A stretch of DNA of 64,000 nt from Micromonospora trifolii (lineage in GTDB: Bacteria; Actinomycetota; Actinomycetes; Mycobacteriales; Micromonosporaceae), in the NCBI RefSeq assembly GCF_022229005.1, contig NZ_JAKKFD010000023.1:62001-126000 (forward strand), written 5' to 3'. Positions 17,306 to 25,618 of this stretch are shown piece by piece; the stretch's first letter is position 1; each line of letters begins with the position of its first letter. The notes beneath the pieces were generated by a model. It ran no database searches. It was not told where the DNA came from and saw only the letters and a list, made by a program, of their open reading frames with translations. The position numbers and the translations under genes were made by a program.

Positions 17306-17817
17306 GACGACTCCTCTTCCAGGACGATCTCGACAGTGGCCGAGGCGGGTTTCTCCGCCTCGACGATGCGGGTGATCACGGCGAGCTGACCGGCGGCGGC
17401 GACCGGCACCCGCACCACGACGTGGAACGGCTGGTCGGCCGGTTCGTCCAAAGCGAAACCACTCAACCCGGTAGCCACCTCGAGAGCTCTTCGCATCCCG
17501 TACGGGGTGCCGCGCCACCGGGCCAGCAGGGCGGCGTTGGCCACCAGGTCGCGCAGCCGCCCCACCGGCAGCGGCAGTGGGGTGTCCGGCCGGGGCGAGG
17601 CCACCACGTGGTCCATCGCCACCCAGCGGGTCAACCGCACGACCAGCCCGTCCGGCGCCCGGTACGGGTCGAACAGCGCGTCCACCTCGGCGAGGATCGC
17701 CTCGTCCGGGGCGTGCAGCCCCTCCATCACGTCCAGCAGCGCCCAGAGCACGCTGCCCGGCACGCAGGCCCGCTGGTAGGCGGCGGGCAGCAGCCGTTCA
17801 ATCGCCGAGCGTCGCAT
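17302..17817 (-). CDS. Phage tail protein I-like baseplate protein
   Basis: The 171-residue product contains IERLLPAAYQ, SVLWALLDVMEGLHAPDEAIL, a long middle region ending in TPYGMRRALEVATGLSGF, and a beta-rich C-terminus. This matches the phage tail protein domain found next to baseplate J genes in contractile injection systems (Afp12/gpI-like). It would help form the wedge of the baseplate. It overlaps the baseplate J gene by 20 nt and the membrane protein gene by four bases. Confidence 0.8.
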   Translation of the reverse strand: MRRSAIERLLPAAYQRACVPGSVLWALLDVMEGLHAPDEAILAEVDALFDPYRAPDGLVVRLTRWVAMDHVVASPRPDTPLPLPVGRLRDLVANAALLARWRGTPYGMRRALEVATGLSGFALDEPADQPFHVVVRVPVAAAGQLAVITRIVEAEKPASATVEIVLEEESS

Positions 17818-20488
17818 CCTGGCGCACCACCTCGATGTCGTGCTCGCCGGAGCAGAGCAGCCAGGTATCGGGAACTGTCACCGCGTCGGCGGTGGCCTGG
17901 TTGGCGCTGGGCGTCCAGGTGACGGCGTCGGCGCTGCGGTGCACGCCGCGCTCGCCGCTGGCCAGGATCAACCGCTCCGCCGCGACGGTGCCGCCGGTTG
18001 TCGCGCCGCCGGTTGCCGCGCTGCCGGCTGTCGGGCCGCTCACCGCGATGGCGTCGACCGGGACGAACCGGGTCCGGTCCCGCAACGGCAAGCCGCAGTT
18101 GACCGACACGGACTGCCACTGCGGCTGGGCGGCGAGGCTGTCCAGCCGCAGCACCCCGCCGCTCTGCGTGGCAGCCACCGCCTGCTGGCCGGCGAACGCG
18201 AGGTCCCGGCAGGTGCCGCCGACCCACCCGGCCTGCATCGACTGCCACTTCACGTCGGACTCGAACAGCCTGGTGCGGTGGCAGCCCTGGCCGGGCTTCC
18301 TCGGATCCGGCTCGCCGGCGCCGCTCCACAGCAGGGTGGCCGGGCCGTCGTACTGCACGGCGAGGACCCGGTTGTCCACGTTGGCCAGACCGACGTGGCT
18401 GAAGCTGCCGGGTCGGCCGCCGCTGGTCGACAGGTACACCCCGAAGCTGGCCTGCGCCGCCACCGCCACCCCCGGCGCGCCCCGCTCGGAGACGAACGTG
18501 CGGACCGCGTAGAAGCCCCGGTCGGCGTCGGTAGGGTCGACCAGGATCTGCAACGGCACCGCCCCGGGCAGCAGCGACACCTCGTACAGGCCGGTGTCGG
18601 TGGCCACCAGCAGCGCGCCCGCGCCGTCGCGGTCCAGCCAGGCAAGGTCGGAGATCCGCGAGTCCAGGTCGGTGAGCAGCGACCACGTCTCGCCCAGGTC
18701 GGTGCTCAGGTGCACCCGGGAGCCGCCCGAGGCGCGCAGCGTCACCACCGCCACCGAGCCGGCACGCGCGACGATGCCGGGCCGCACCGGCGCGGGCGCC
18801 GGCGCCACCCGCAGCACCGTCTCGTCGTCGTCGAAGCGACCTGCCGGTTCCCAACCCGCGCCGCCGTTGCTGGAGCGGAACAACACCGAGCCGCGCCCCG
18901 CGTACCAGGTGCGTGGCTGGTACTGGTCCACGGCGAGGGCGCGGACGTTCGCGTCGGGGGCCTCGTCGACCACGAACCGCACCGACTCGACGTAGCGCAC
19001 CCCCGGCTCGGCGTGCTCCAGCAGCCGGTACACGTTGGACGCCCGCAGTGGCTCGCCGAACGGCCAGCCGGTCGGGTTGAGCGCGGTGGGCAGCGGGCTC
19101 AACGTCTGGTGCAGCCGGTCGTGGATGCGGCGCCGGACCGCGTCCACGTCCTCCTCGCGGCGGACCACCACCCGGGCCCGCACGGACACCGCCTTGAACC
19201 GCGCCCAGGTGGCCCGGGAGCGGATGCCGAGCATCCGGCGTTCCTCCAGGTCCGCCTCGACCCGGTGCCGCGCCTCGGGTACCTCGTGCTCACGCAGCAC
19301 CGCCACCGGCAGCCGACCGCCCGGTCGGGCCGCCTCCGGCACGTACGGCACCAGCACCACCTCGACCTCGCCCGGCCGGGCGAAGCTGTACACCGCCGCG
19401 CGGGTGAACGCCCGCGCCCGCGCCACTGCGCCGGAGCTGGTCGCGAGGACCTCGAAGTCGCGGGCGGTGACCGCCCGCTGCTGGGCGAAGAACTCGTACG
19501 GGCCGCGCAGCAGCACCGACTCCAGCGCCTCCATCTCCCGGCCGCCGGCCGCCGGGGCGGGGTTGTCCACGCGTACCCCGGGTAGCGGGTCGCGCAGGCT
19601 GGTCAGCGTGCCCGCCGCCACGTTGCCGGTGGGTCCGCCACCGGCGCGGTACCAGAGCCGGATCTGCCGTCCGGCCGGCGGGACCGCCGCGACGGTCACC
19701 GGCGGCACGGTGCTCGTCGGTGCTGTCGCGTCGGCCGTGACCTCACCGGGCGGGGTCGCCCCGGCGGGGGGTCGCAGGTCGAGGGCCGGGGCGAAGATGA
19801 CGGTGCCGGAGCAGCGGTCGACCAGGTACGCCTTGGCCTGCGGGCCGAGCCCGGCGAAGCTGTCCACCGGCTGCCAGATCTCGAACGTGCGACCGTCGTG
19901 TTCGCGGGCCGCAGCACCCAACTCGACAGTGCCGGCCGGCACCTCCACCCCGAGCAGCAGGTCCAGCGACTCGGCGGTGTGCGTCAGTGGCGCGTGCGCC
20001 GCGCGCAGCACCTGCCCCGGCTGGCCGGTGCCCACTCCGAGCAGTTCCGCCTCGACCGGTTCGCAGTGGTGCATCCGTACGGTCACCGACGTCTCGTCGG
20101 CGGGCAGCAGCGTGGGCTCGGTGGTGACGAACAGGACCGGCCGGGGGTCCGCGCCCCGGGCCGCCGCGACCCGCAGCCCGGCCGGGATCCGGACCGCGCC
20201 GCGGTCGGTGCCGGTACGGGTGAACCGGACGTCCGCCCAGGCCGCTGTCGGCGCGTGCCGGGTGACCCCGAGCAGGTTCAGGAACGAGACGTACGCCTTC
20301 TCCGGCAACTGGTTCAACCGGTAGATCATCACCTCGGTGAGGTGCGCGAACGTCTCCACCAGCGCCATGCCGGGGTCGTGCGCCGACAGGTCGGTCCAGG
20401 CCGGGCAGGACTGCCGGATCCGTTCCCGGGCCTCGGTGACCAGGTCGAGGAAGCCGCGATCGTCCAGGTGCGGCACGGGCAGCGTCAT
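17798..20488 (-). CDS. Baseplate J-like protein fused to a C-terminal Asp-box beta-propeller
   Basis: The 896-residue product starts at ATG 20488. Residues 1-90 carry the baseplate J opening (TDLSAHDPGMALVETFAHLTEVMIYRLNQLP). The central part to about 520 has putative baseplate assembly features (FFAQQRAVTARDFEVLA). From about 530 to the end it becomes a repeat domain with Asp-box/BNR-like motifs SSNGGAGWEP, STDLGETWSLL, STSGGRPGSFSH and SADAVTWTPS, the signature of sialidase or VPS10-type propellers. The baseplate half should assemble wedges around the spike; the propeller could bind a surface glycan or another protein. It overlaps the gp25 gene by four bases. Confidence 0.85.
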   Translation of the reverse strand: MTLPVPHLDDRGFLDLVTEARERIRQSCPAWTDLSAHDPGMALVETFAHLTEVMIYRLNQLPEKAYVSFLNLLGVTRHAPTAAWADVRFTRTGTDRGAVRIPAGLRVAAARGADPRPVLFVTTEPTLLPADETSVTVRMHHCEPVEAELLGVGTGQPGQVLRAAHAPLTHTAESLDLLLGVEVPAGTVELGAAAREHDGRTFEIWQPVDSFAGLGPQAKAYLVDRCSGTVIFAPALDLRPPAGATPPGEVTADATAPTSTVPPVTVAAVPPAGRQIRLWYRAGGGPTGNVAAGTLTSLRDPLPGVRVDNPAPAAGGREMEALESVLLRGPYEFFAQQRAVTARDFEVLATSSGAVARARAFTRAAVYSFARPGEVEVVLVPYVPEAARPGGRLPVAVLREHEVPEARHRVEADLEERRMLGIRSRATWARFKAVSVRARVVVRREEDVDAVRRRIHDRLHQTLSPLPTALNPTGWPFGEPLRASNVYRLLEHAEPGVRYVESVRFVVDEAPDANVRALAVDQYQPRTWYAGRGSVLFRSSNGGAGWEPAGRFDDDETVLRVAPAPAPVRPGIVARAGSVAVVTLRASGGSRVHLSTDLGETWSLLTDLDSRISDLAWLDRDGAGALLVATDTGLYEVSLLPGAVPLQILVDPTDADRGFYAVRTFVSERGAPGVAVAAQASFGVYLSTSGGRPGSFSHVGLANVDNRVLAVQYDGPATLLWSGAGEPDPRKPGQGCHRTRLFESDVKWQSMQAGWVGGTCRDLAFAGQQAVAATQSGGVLRLDSLAAQPQWQSVSVNCGLPLRDRTRFVPVDAIAVSGPTAGSAATGGATTGGTVAAERLILASGERGVHRSADAVTWTPSANQATADAVTVPDTWLLCSGEHDIEVVRQDATLGD

Positions 20489-20919
20489 GACGCTCCTCCC
20501 TGGGCGGGTTCGTCGACCGGGAGCAGGTCCACGGAGAAGACCAGTTGCCCGGGTGTCAGGCTGGCCCGCACCCGGTAGTCCAACCGGATCACCAGCCGCC
20601 ACGCGTCGTCCGGGTCCGGCCCGGCGTCCACGTCGATCACCTCGACCCGGGGCTCCCAACGGGCGATGGCCTGCCGGACGTAGTGGATGGCCAGGCCGGC
20701 GGTGGTGTCGTCGTTGGGCGCGAAGACCAACCGGTGCAGCCGGGAGCCGTACCCGGGTCGCATCAGCCGCTCGCCCGGCGTCGTCGACAGGAGCAGGAAC
20801 AGCGCCTGCCGTACGCTCTCGTCGCCCTCGGTCATTGCCAGGCCGCCGGCCGCGGTGAGCGCCAACCCGCCGGTGCGGCCGGCGTCGAAGCCGGCGCCGA
20901 CGAAGCGGAAGGCCCTCAT
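20485..20919 (-). CDS. GPW/gp25 family baseplate wedge protein
   Basis: The 144-residue product has the gp25/GPW core: GDESVRQALFLLLSTTPGERLMRPGYGSRL followed by VRQAIARWEPRVEVIDVDA. The EPRV motif is typical. In contractile tails this protein joins the sheath to the baseplate and nucleates sheath polymerisation. ATGA overlaps tie it to the baseplate J gene downstream and to the small PAAR-like gene upstream. Confidence 0.9.
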   Translation of the reverse strand: MRAFRFVGAGFDAGRTGGLALTAAGGLAMTEGDESVRQALFLLLSTTPGERLMRPGYGSRLHRLVFAPNDDTTAGLAIHYVRQAIARWEPRVEVIDVDAGPDPDDAWRLVIRLDYRVRASLTPGQLVFSVDLLPVDEPAQGGAS

Positions 20920-21254
20920 CGGTCCGCCCCCAGGAACCCCTGAGCGGGGTCGCGCACCGTGTGCTTGACCAACCCCGGCGGTGTGCCGTTGGTGAACCCC
21001 TCCAGGTGCGACAGCACCACCCGGTGCCCGTCGACGCGGACCCAGTCGCTGTAGCCGACCCGGACGGTCAGCGTCGTCGTGCACGGCTTGATGGTCGGGC
21101 CGTAGTTCGGGCAGGCGATGATGGTGCGTCCCTCCGGGTCGTCGTCGACGAGCACGGGTACACCGGTGACGGTCACCCACTGCCGCGAGGGTCGGTTCTC
21201 GACCCGGCCGTCGTGATCGCAGGTGATCACGGAGTCACTGTGGATCCAGCGCAT
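20916..21254 (-). CDS. PAAR-like small protein, candidate spike tip
   Basis: The 112-residue product opens with HSDSVITCDHDGRV and later has IIACPNYGPTIKPCTTTL, a cysteine/histidine arrangement that could bind a metal. In contractile systems the PAAR protein caps the VgrG spike and is encoded beside it. Here the gene sits directly between the VgrG-like gene and gp25 with one- and four-base overlaps. The sequence lacks obvious PAAR tripeptide repeats, so the call depends on size, Cys/His content and position. Confidence 0.55.
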   Translation of the reverse strand: MRWIHSDSVITCDHDGRVENRPSRQWVTVTGVPVLVDDDPEGRTIIACPNYGPTIKPCTTTLTVRVGYSDWVRVDGHRVVLSHLEGFTNGTPPGLVKHTVRDPAQGFLGADR

Positions 21255-22846
21255 CAGCCGCCTCCTTTGTGGTGGGCGCGGGCGAGCGAACGGGCCTGCT
21301 CCGCCGCGGTGGTCGGGTCCTCGGTCGAGTCGGCGTGCAGGAAGTCCACGCTGCGGGCGCGCACCACAATGGCCCGGCCGGGTGCGGAGATCACCAGGTC
21401 GGACGCCGCGTGCAGGGTGGCCAGGTCGGGGGTCAACTCCAGGAAGCTGCCGCCCTCGGTGCCCAGCCGCAGGCTGCGCCGCACGTCGTCGACGACGATC
21501 GACTGCCCGCCGGCGGTGCGCATCGTCCAGCGGCGGGCCTTTCCGTCGTCGATGCCCGCGTCGTACGGCTCGACGGCGCCGAACAGCGAACCGAGCACGA
21601 TGCCCGAGGCCGGCTCGCCGCCGGGCAGCACCACCAGCACTGTGTCGCCCGGATCGGGCAGCGCCACCAGGCCCTTGCCCGGCCCGGCGCCGGGGCAGAG
21701 CACGGCGAGCCAGCCGGCGTCCAGGTCCCCGTACGCCGGCAGGGTCAACCGCACCCGGCCCAGCCCGTCCGGGTCGGCGACGTCGGTGACGCTGCCGAGG
21801 GTGACCGCCGCGCCGCCGGTCGGCGTCGCCGGGGTGGCCGGTGGCACAGTGGAGAAACGGGTCAGGTGACCGTTGCCGTCCACCGTGTGCACCACCTCGG
21901 TCAGCACGTACGTCCCGGCGACCGGGTCGGGCACCCCGCGGAGGTCGACGCGGCGGCCCGGCCGAAGCGCCGGGTCGCCCTCGGCCATCCCCTCGGCCGT
22001 GACCAGCGTCGCCGCCCGGGTGTCCAGGCGGGCCTGGGCCAGCGCCGCCAGCTCGTCGTCGCTGCGGCCGGGCTGGTCCACGGCGGTGCGAACGCCGTCG
22101 GCGCCCACGTCGGCCGGGTCCGGCCGGTCGTCGGCGGGTCGCCCGCAGCGCGCCTCGTCGACCTGCTGGCTGATCACCTCGGCCCGCTGCGGGTGCCAGC
22201 CCAGGGCCGCGCTGGCACCGCTGGCCTGGTCGGTGTTCGTGGACAACCGCACTGTGTGCACCCCCGCGCCGAGCGTCAACGCGACCGGCTCCCCGTAGCC
22301 GGCGAGGGTGACCAGCCGGACGCCGTCAGCGTCGGCGGCCAGGTGCAGCCCGGCCCGGCCGGTCACCTCGCGCAGCAGCTCCAGATCGCTGTGCCGGTGC
22401 TGGAGAAGCCGCTCCAACCGAGGGCCGTCGACCTCGGCGGTCACCGCCAGCCCCACCGCGCCGCACAGCTCCCGGGCCAGCTCGACGGCGGTCACCGAGG
22501 TGAAGACCCGCAACCCCTGCCGCTTGCGCAGCCGGTGCAGCGGGTCGTACGCCCGCAGCCGCAGCACCGCCGCCCCGTCGGCGGCGTACTCCACCTCCAC
22601 GCAGGTGACCTCACCGGTGAACAGGGTGTCCGCGTGGTCGGCGAGCCGAACGTCGAGCACCGTGCCGGGGCGTACCGGCGGGTCGAACGCACCGGTCCCG
22701 GCGGTGGTGGCGAGCACCAACTCGGCCTGGGTGGGCTGGTCGAGGCGGGCCGCCACCCGTAGCGAGCGGACCCGCTGACGAGCCGCGGCGACCAACTCGG
22801 TGCCGTCCAGGAGGACGATTAACGCCCGGGGCGCGACGCTGGTCAT
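21254..22846 (-). CDS. VgrG/gpD-like spike protein
   Basis: The 530-residue product starts at ATG 22846. The N-terminal half follows gp27/late-control protein D-like barrels (LVLATTAGTGAFDPPVRPGTVLDVRL, HRLRKRQGLRVF, RHSDLELLREVTGRAGLHL). Around residues 350-420 is a gp5-like OB fold (VADPDGLGRVRLTLPAYGDL, GDTVLVVLPGGEPASGIVLG). The end is a short beta-repeat tail. It should form the trimeric central spike (Afp8-like). The C-terminal tail is short, with no fused effector domain. ATGA overlaps couple it to the LysM gene. Confidence 0.9.
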   Translation of the reverse strand: MTSVAPRALIVLLDGTELVAAARQRVRSLRVAARLDQPTQAELVLATTAGTGAFDPPVRPGTVLDVRLADHADTLFTGEVTCVEVEYAADGAAVLRLRAYDPLHRLRKRQGLRVFTSVTAVELARELCGAVGLAVTAEVDGPRLERLLQHRHSDLELLREVTGRAGLHLAADADGVRLVTLAGYGEPVALTLGAGVHTVRLSTNTDQASGASAALGWHPQRAEVISQQVDEARCGRPADDRPDPADVGADGVRTAVDQPGRSDDELAALAQARLDTRAATLVTAEGMAEGDPALRPGRRVDLRGVPDPVAGTYVLTEVVHTVDGNGHLTRFSTVPPATPATPTGGAAVTLGSVTDVADPDGLGRVRLTLPAYGDLDAGWLAVLCPGAGPGKGLVALPDPGDTVLVVLPGGEPASGIVLGSLFGAVEPYDAGIDDGKARRWTMRTAGGQSIVVDDVRRSLRLGTEGGSFLELTPDLATLHAASDLVISAPGRAIVVRARSVDFLHADSTEDPTTAAEQARSLARAHHKGGG

Positions 22847-23715
22847 GGCGTACCCCCGGGGTTGCCCAACGGGCTCGGAGCCGGGACGGTCGGGCCGGTC
22901 GCCGCGTTCCACGGCGCGCCGGCGACCGAGGTACCCAGGTACGACGCTCCCGCGCCTACCGCACCGGCCACCGCCTGCGCCAACCCGGCCACCGCACCGG
23001 TGCCGACGGTCGGTGGGACGGCGAGGGTGGTGCCGGCCGGCACCGCGAGAGGATCGGTGATCCGGTTGTGTTCGGCCAGCAGCCGCCAGCGCAGTGGCGA
23101 GCCCAGCGCGTCGTTGGCCAGCAGGTCGAAACGCACGCCGGAGCGACCCGGCTCGGCCGCGCCGTCACCGGCGGCGATCACCGCGCTGCCCGGCGCGGCG
23201 GTCGGGGTGCTCGCGGCGGCCAACTCCTCGGCGAAGCCGGCCTCGGCCTGATCGGCCGTCTCGGCGGCGCGGACCAGCTTCAGCCGCAACCAGGACCGTC
23301 GCGGCGACCCGGTGCCGGTGAACGCGTCGAACCGTTCCGCCACCGCGATGATCACACCGGGCACGTTCCAGGTCTTGCCCCAGACCAACCGGACCAACGG
23401 CGGTCGCAGCCAACCATGCTCGGCGGTGGAGTTCTCCGCCAGCATCCACAGCGGACGGGTGAGCACCCGGACGTCGGCCGGACGCAGCTGCGCCTCCACG
23501 AAGTCGACGTCGAAGAGCAGGTCCAGCACCAGCTCGGTACGACCCCCGCCGGTGAAGACCAGCGGATCGTCGGCCAGACCGGACCCGGTGAGCTGCCCGC
23601 CGCCGGCACCCCGCTGGCGTACGCCAGCGAGCCGGGTCACCTGCACGGTCTCCGGGTTGAGCAGGCAGTCCACCCGCTCGCCGGAGGAGTCGATGAGGAA
23701 GGCGACGCGTTCCAT
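22843..23715 (-). CDS. Contractile injection system tube/baseplate protein with LysM-like C-terminal domain
   Basis: The 290-residue product matches Afp7-like proteins. The first 150 residues are a CIS tube-type domain (LLNPETVQVTRLAGVRQRGAGG, TELVLDLLFDVDF, LVWGKTWNVPGVIIAV). Residues of about 195-235 resemble a LysM motif (RWRLLAEHNRITDPLAVPAG). The remaining tail is Ala/Gly/Pro-rich. This protein normally connects the inner tube to the spike. It is coupled by a one-base overlap to the disordered protein gene upstream and by ATGA to the VgrG-like gene. Confidence 0.85.
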   Translation of the reverse strand: MERVAFLIDSSGERVDCLLNPETVQVTRLAGVRQRGAGGGQLTGSGLADDPLVFTGGGRTELVLDLLFDVDFVEAQLRPADVRVLTRPLWMLAENSTAEHGWLRPPLVRLVWGKTWNVPGVIIAVAERFDAFTGTGSPRRSWLRLKLVRAAETADQAEAGFAEELAAASTPTAAPGSAVIAAGDGAAEPGRSGVRFDLLANDALGSPLRWRLLAEHNRITDPLAVPAGTTLAVPPTVGTGAVAGLAQAVAGAVGAGASYLGTSVAGAPWNAATGPTVPAPSPLGNPGGTP

Positions 23716-25160
23716 CAGTCACCCGCCTGTTCCCGGTCCAGCCGGGTCAGCTGGACGGTGTCCACCGCCGCGCCGGCGACCGACCACAAGGCGGTGTCGT
23801 CGGGCAGCGCCGGCCACGGGTCGACGCTGCGCGCCGCCGTGCTGGCCGGCGGCCCGTCGATTCCGGTCGCTCGTCCGCCGCCGGCCGTTCCCGTCCCGCC
23901 GTCGCGCAGCGCGACCGGGCGACCGGGCGGTGCCGGTTCGCCGGGCAGTGCCAGCCAGGGTCCACCGTCCACGAGGCGATCCAGGTCGCCGCGCGCAGAG
24001 GTCGACGGGGTTCCGGCGCTCGTCGCCGTCGAGCCGGCCCAGGACGCGCCGACCCCGCCCCGGCTCGGCCCGTCCGGAGAGCGCTGCCCCACCGCCACTG
24101 TGTCCACTCGCGACGTCCGGGCCGCGCCCGGTGCGTCACCACGCGAGTGCCCGCCGTGGTTCTGTCCAGGCCGGGCCTGGCCATCCGCCGAGTCACCCCG
24201 GAACCCGTCGCGACCACCCGAGAGCCGGTCGCCCGTGCGGCCTACGGGGGACGACTCCGGGGATCGCCAGTGGTCGACCTCGCCGGAGCGCAGTGCGTCC
24301 CGGGGTGGCCGTGAGGTGGCATCGGCCTCCGCCCGGTGCGGGCGGCCACTCGGCGAACTGTGCGGCCCGAAGACCATGGAGCGGACCGGCTCCCGGGACC
24401 CATCCGCCCGGGGCAGCCCGCCCGCGTCGAGGGCTGTGGTGTCGAGGGCTGTCGTGTCGACGGTCGTGGTGTTAGGGGCCGTGGTGTCGCCCCGGGCCGC
24501 CCGCCGTACCGGAGGCACCGCAGGCCCCGTGGGCCGGGTCGAGCCGGTTGGTGGGGTCGACGCCTCCGGCCAGGTGGTTCCGGCCGGCGGGGTGGTCAGG
24601 TCCGAGCGGGACGAAGGCGTGCCGTCGCCGGATGGGCCGACGGTACGGGTCCCCGTACCGTCGGGCCGGTCACCGATCCGCGACGGGCGGCCCGGCCCGC
24701 CGGTCCGACTCTCGGCACGCGACCTCGTCGGTCCCTCGTCCCCGCTCGCACCGGGGCTGCCCACGTCGGCCTCGCTGTCGAACCTGCCGAGCCCGGCGGA
24801 CCTGTCGAACCTGTCGAACCTGTCGGACCTGCCGGACCTGGCGAGCCTGGCGGGACCGGCGTCCGCGCCGTCGACCCGACCGGCCAACTCGCCCTGCCCG
24901 TCGCTGCGGGCTCCGCCCTCGGCGTTGCCGGCCGGGGACGGGTCGAGGTCCAGATCGTGCAGCAGGCCGGGCGCGTGGGCGGCGACCAGGTCCAGCCAGT
25001 GCTGCGGAGGCTCCCCGAACCGGCGTGGTGTCGCCGCGGGCGTCTGCGGCGGCGGAAGGTGGTCGGCGGGCTCGAACCGCCCGGCGAGGCGCTGCACCGC
25101 CCCGGCGGCCGAGCGCAGCCGGCCGGCCAGCCAGCTACCCGGGCGTCGGCGCGGTGGCAC
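23715..25160 (-). CDS. Disordered, repeat-rich protein encoded between tube and LysM genes
   Basis: The 481-residue product starts at GTG 25160, with GGAG 7 nt upstream, and overlaps the tube gene by 26 nt. About 60 N-terminal residues may fold (FGEPPQHWLDLVAAHAPGLL). The rest is low complexity, rich in Gly, Arg, Asp, Ser, Thr and Pro, with short repeats such as RFDRFDR and DTTALDTTALD. I recognise no domain. Other injection clusters have a small DUF6760-like or tape-measure-related gene at this position, so the N-terminal segment might be its counterpart. The length is unusual and there is no coiled coil. Confidence 0.65.
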   Translation of the reverse strand: MPPRRRPGSWLAGRLRSAAGAVQRLAGRFEPADHLPPPQTPAATPRRFGEPPQHWLDLVAAHAPGLLHDLDLDPSPAGNAEGGARSDGQGELAGRVDGADAGPARLARSGRSDRFDRFDRSAGLGRFDSEADVGSPGASGDEGPTRSRAESRTGGPGRPSRIGDRPDGTGTRTVGPSGDGTPSSRSDLTTPPAGTTWPEASTPPTGSTRPTGPAVPPVRRAARGDTTAPNTTTVDTTALDTTALDAGGLPRADGSREPVRSMVFGPHSSPSGRPHRAEADATSRPPRDALRSGEVDHWRSPESSPVGRTGDRLSGGRDGFRGDSADGQARPGQNHGGHSRGDAPGAARTSRVDTVAVGQRSPDGPSRGGVGASWAGSTATSAGTPSTSARGDLDRLVDGGPWLALPGEPAPPGRPVALRDGGTGTAGGGRATGIDGPPASTAARSVDPWPALPDDTALWSVAGAAVDTVQLTRLDREQAGD

Positions 25161-25617
25161 CGCCGGTCTCCAGCTCCAGGCCCTCGTAGCGCAGGGTCAG
25201 CGAGGCGATGGCGATCTCGTGGCTGAGCGTGTTGAGGTGCATCCCGCGCCACCGGGTGGGCCAGCAGTCGATCAGGTTCCAGCGCAGCACCTCGGCCGTC
25301 CCCACCGAGTCCAGCAGCACCACCGAGACGTTGCGACGGTTGAGGGTGCCCTGGGCGGTGGCGTTCACCCAGTCCCACAGCTCCCGGGAGGCGGTGATGC
25401 CGAAGTGCAACGTCACCGGCTCGTACTCGGCCTGGCCGGGCACCATCCGCATCCGACCCAGGCCGTGCTCCCGGTACGGCTGCCCGGGGATGTTCACCTC
25501 CAACCCGGTCATCTCGGTGAAGTGGCCGTTGGTGACGCCGTTGATGAGAAGTCGGAAGTTGTACGCCCGGTACGGGTCGACCGGGGCCCCGGGTTGCGGG
25601 GTGGCGGTGGTGGGCAT
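25135..25617 (-). CDS. Tail tube protein (gp19 family)
   Basis: The 160-residue product has the standard T4 gp19/Afp1-5 inner tube layout: PYRAYNFRLLINGVTNGHFTEMTGL near the N-terminus, RMRMVPGQAEYEPVTLHFGI and YEGLELETG at the end. It polymerises as hexamers inside the sheath to form the channel. It follows the sheath stop after one base. Only one tube gene is present in the cluster, so the initiator and the main tube are probably this protein plus the LysM protein. Confidence 0.93.
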   Translation of the reverse strand: MPTTATPQPGAPVDPYRAYNFRLLINGVTNGHFTEMTGLEVNIPGQPYREHGLGRMRMVPGQAEYEPVTLHFGITASRELWDWVNATAQGTLNRRNVSVVLLDSVGTAEVLRWNLIDCWPTRWRGMHLNTLSHEIAIASLTLRYEGLELETGGATAPTPG

Positions 25618-25618
25618 G

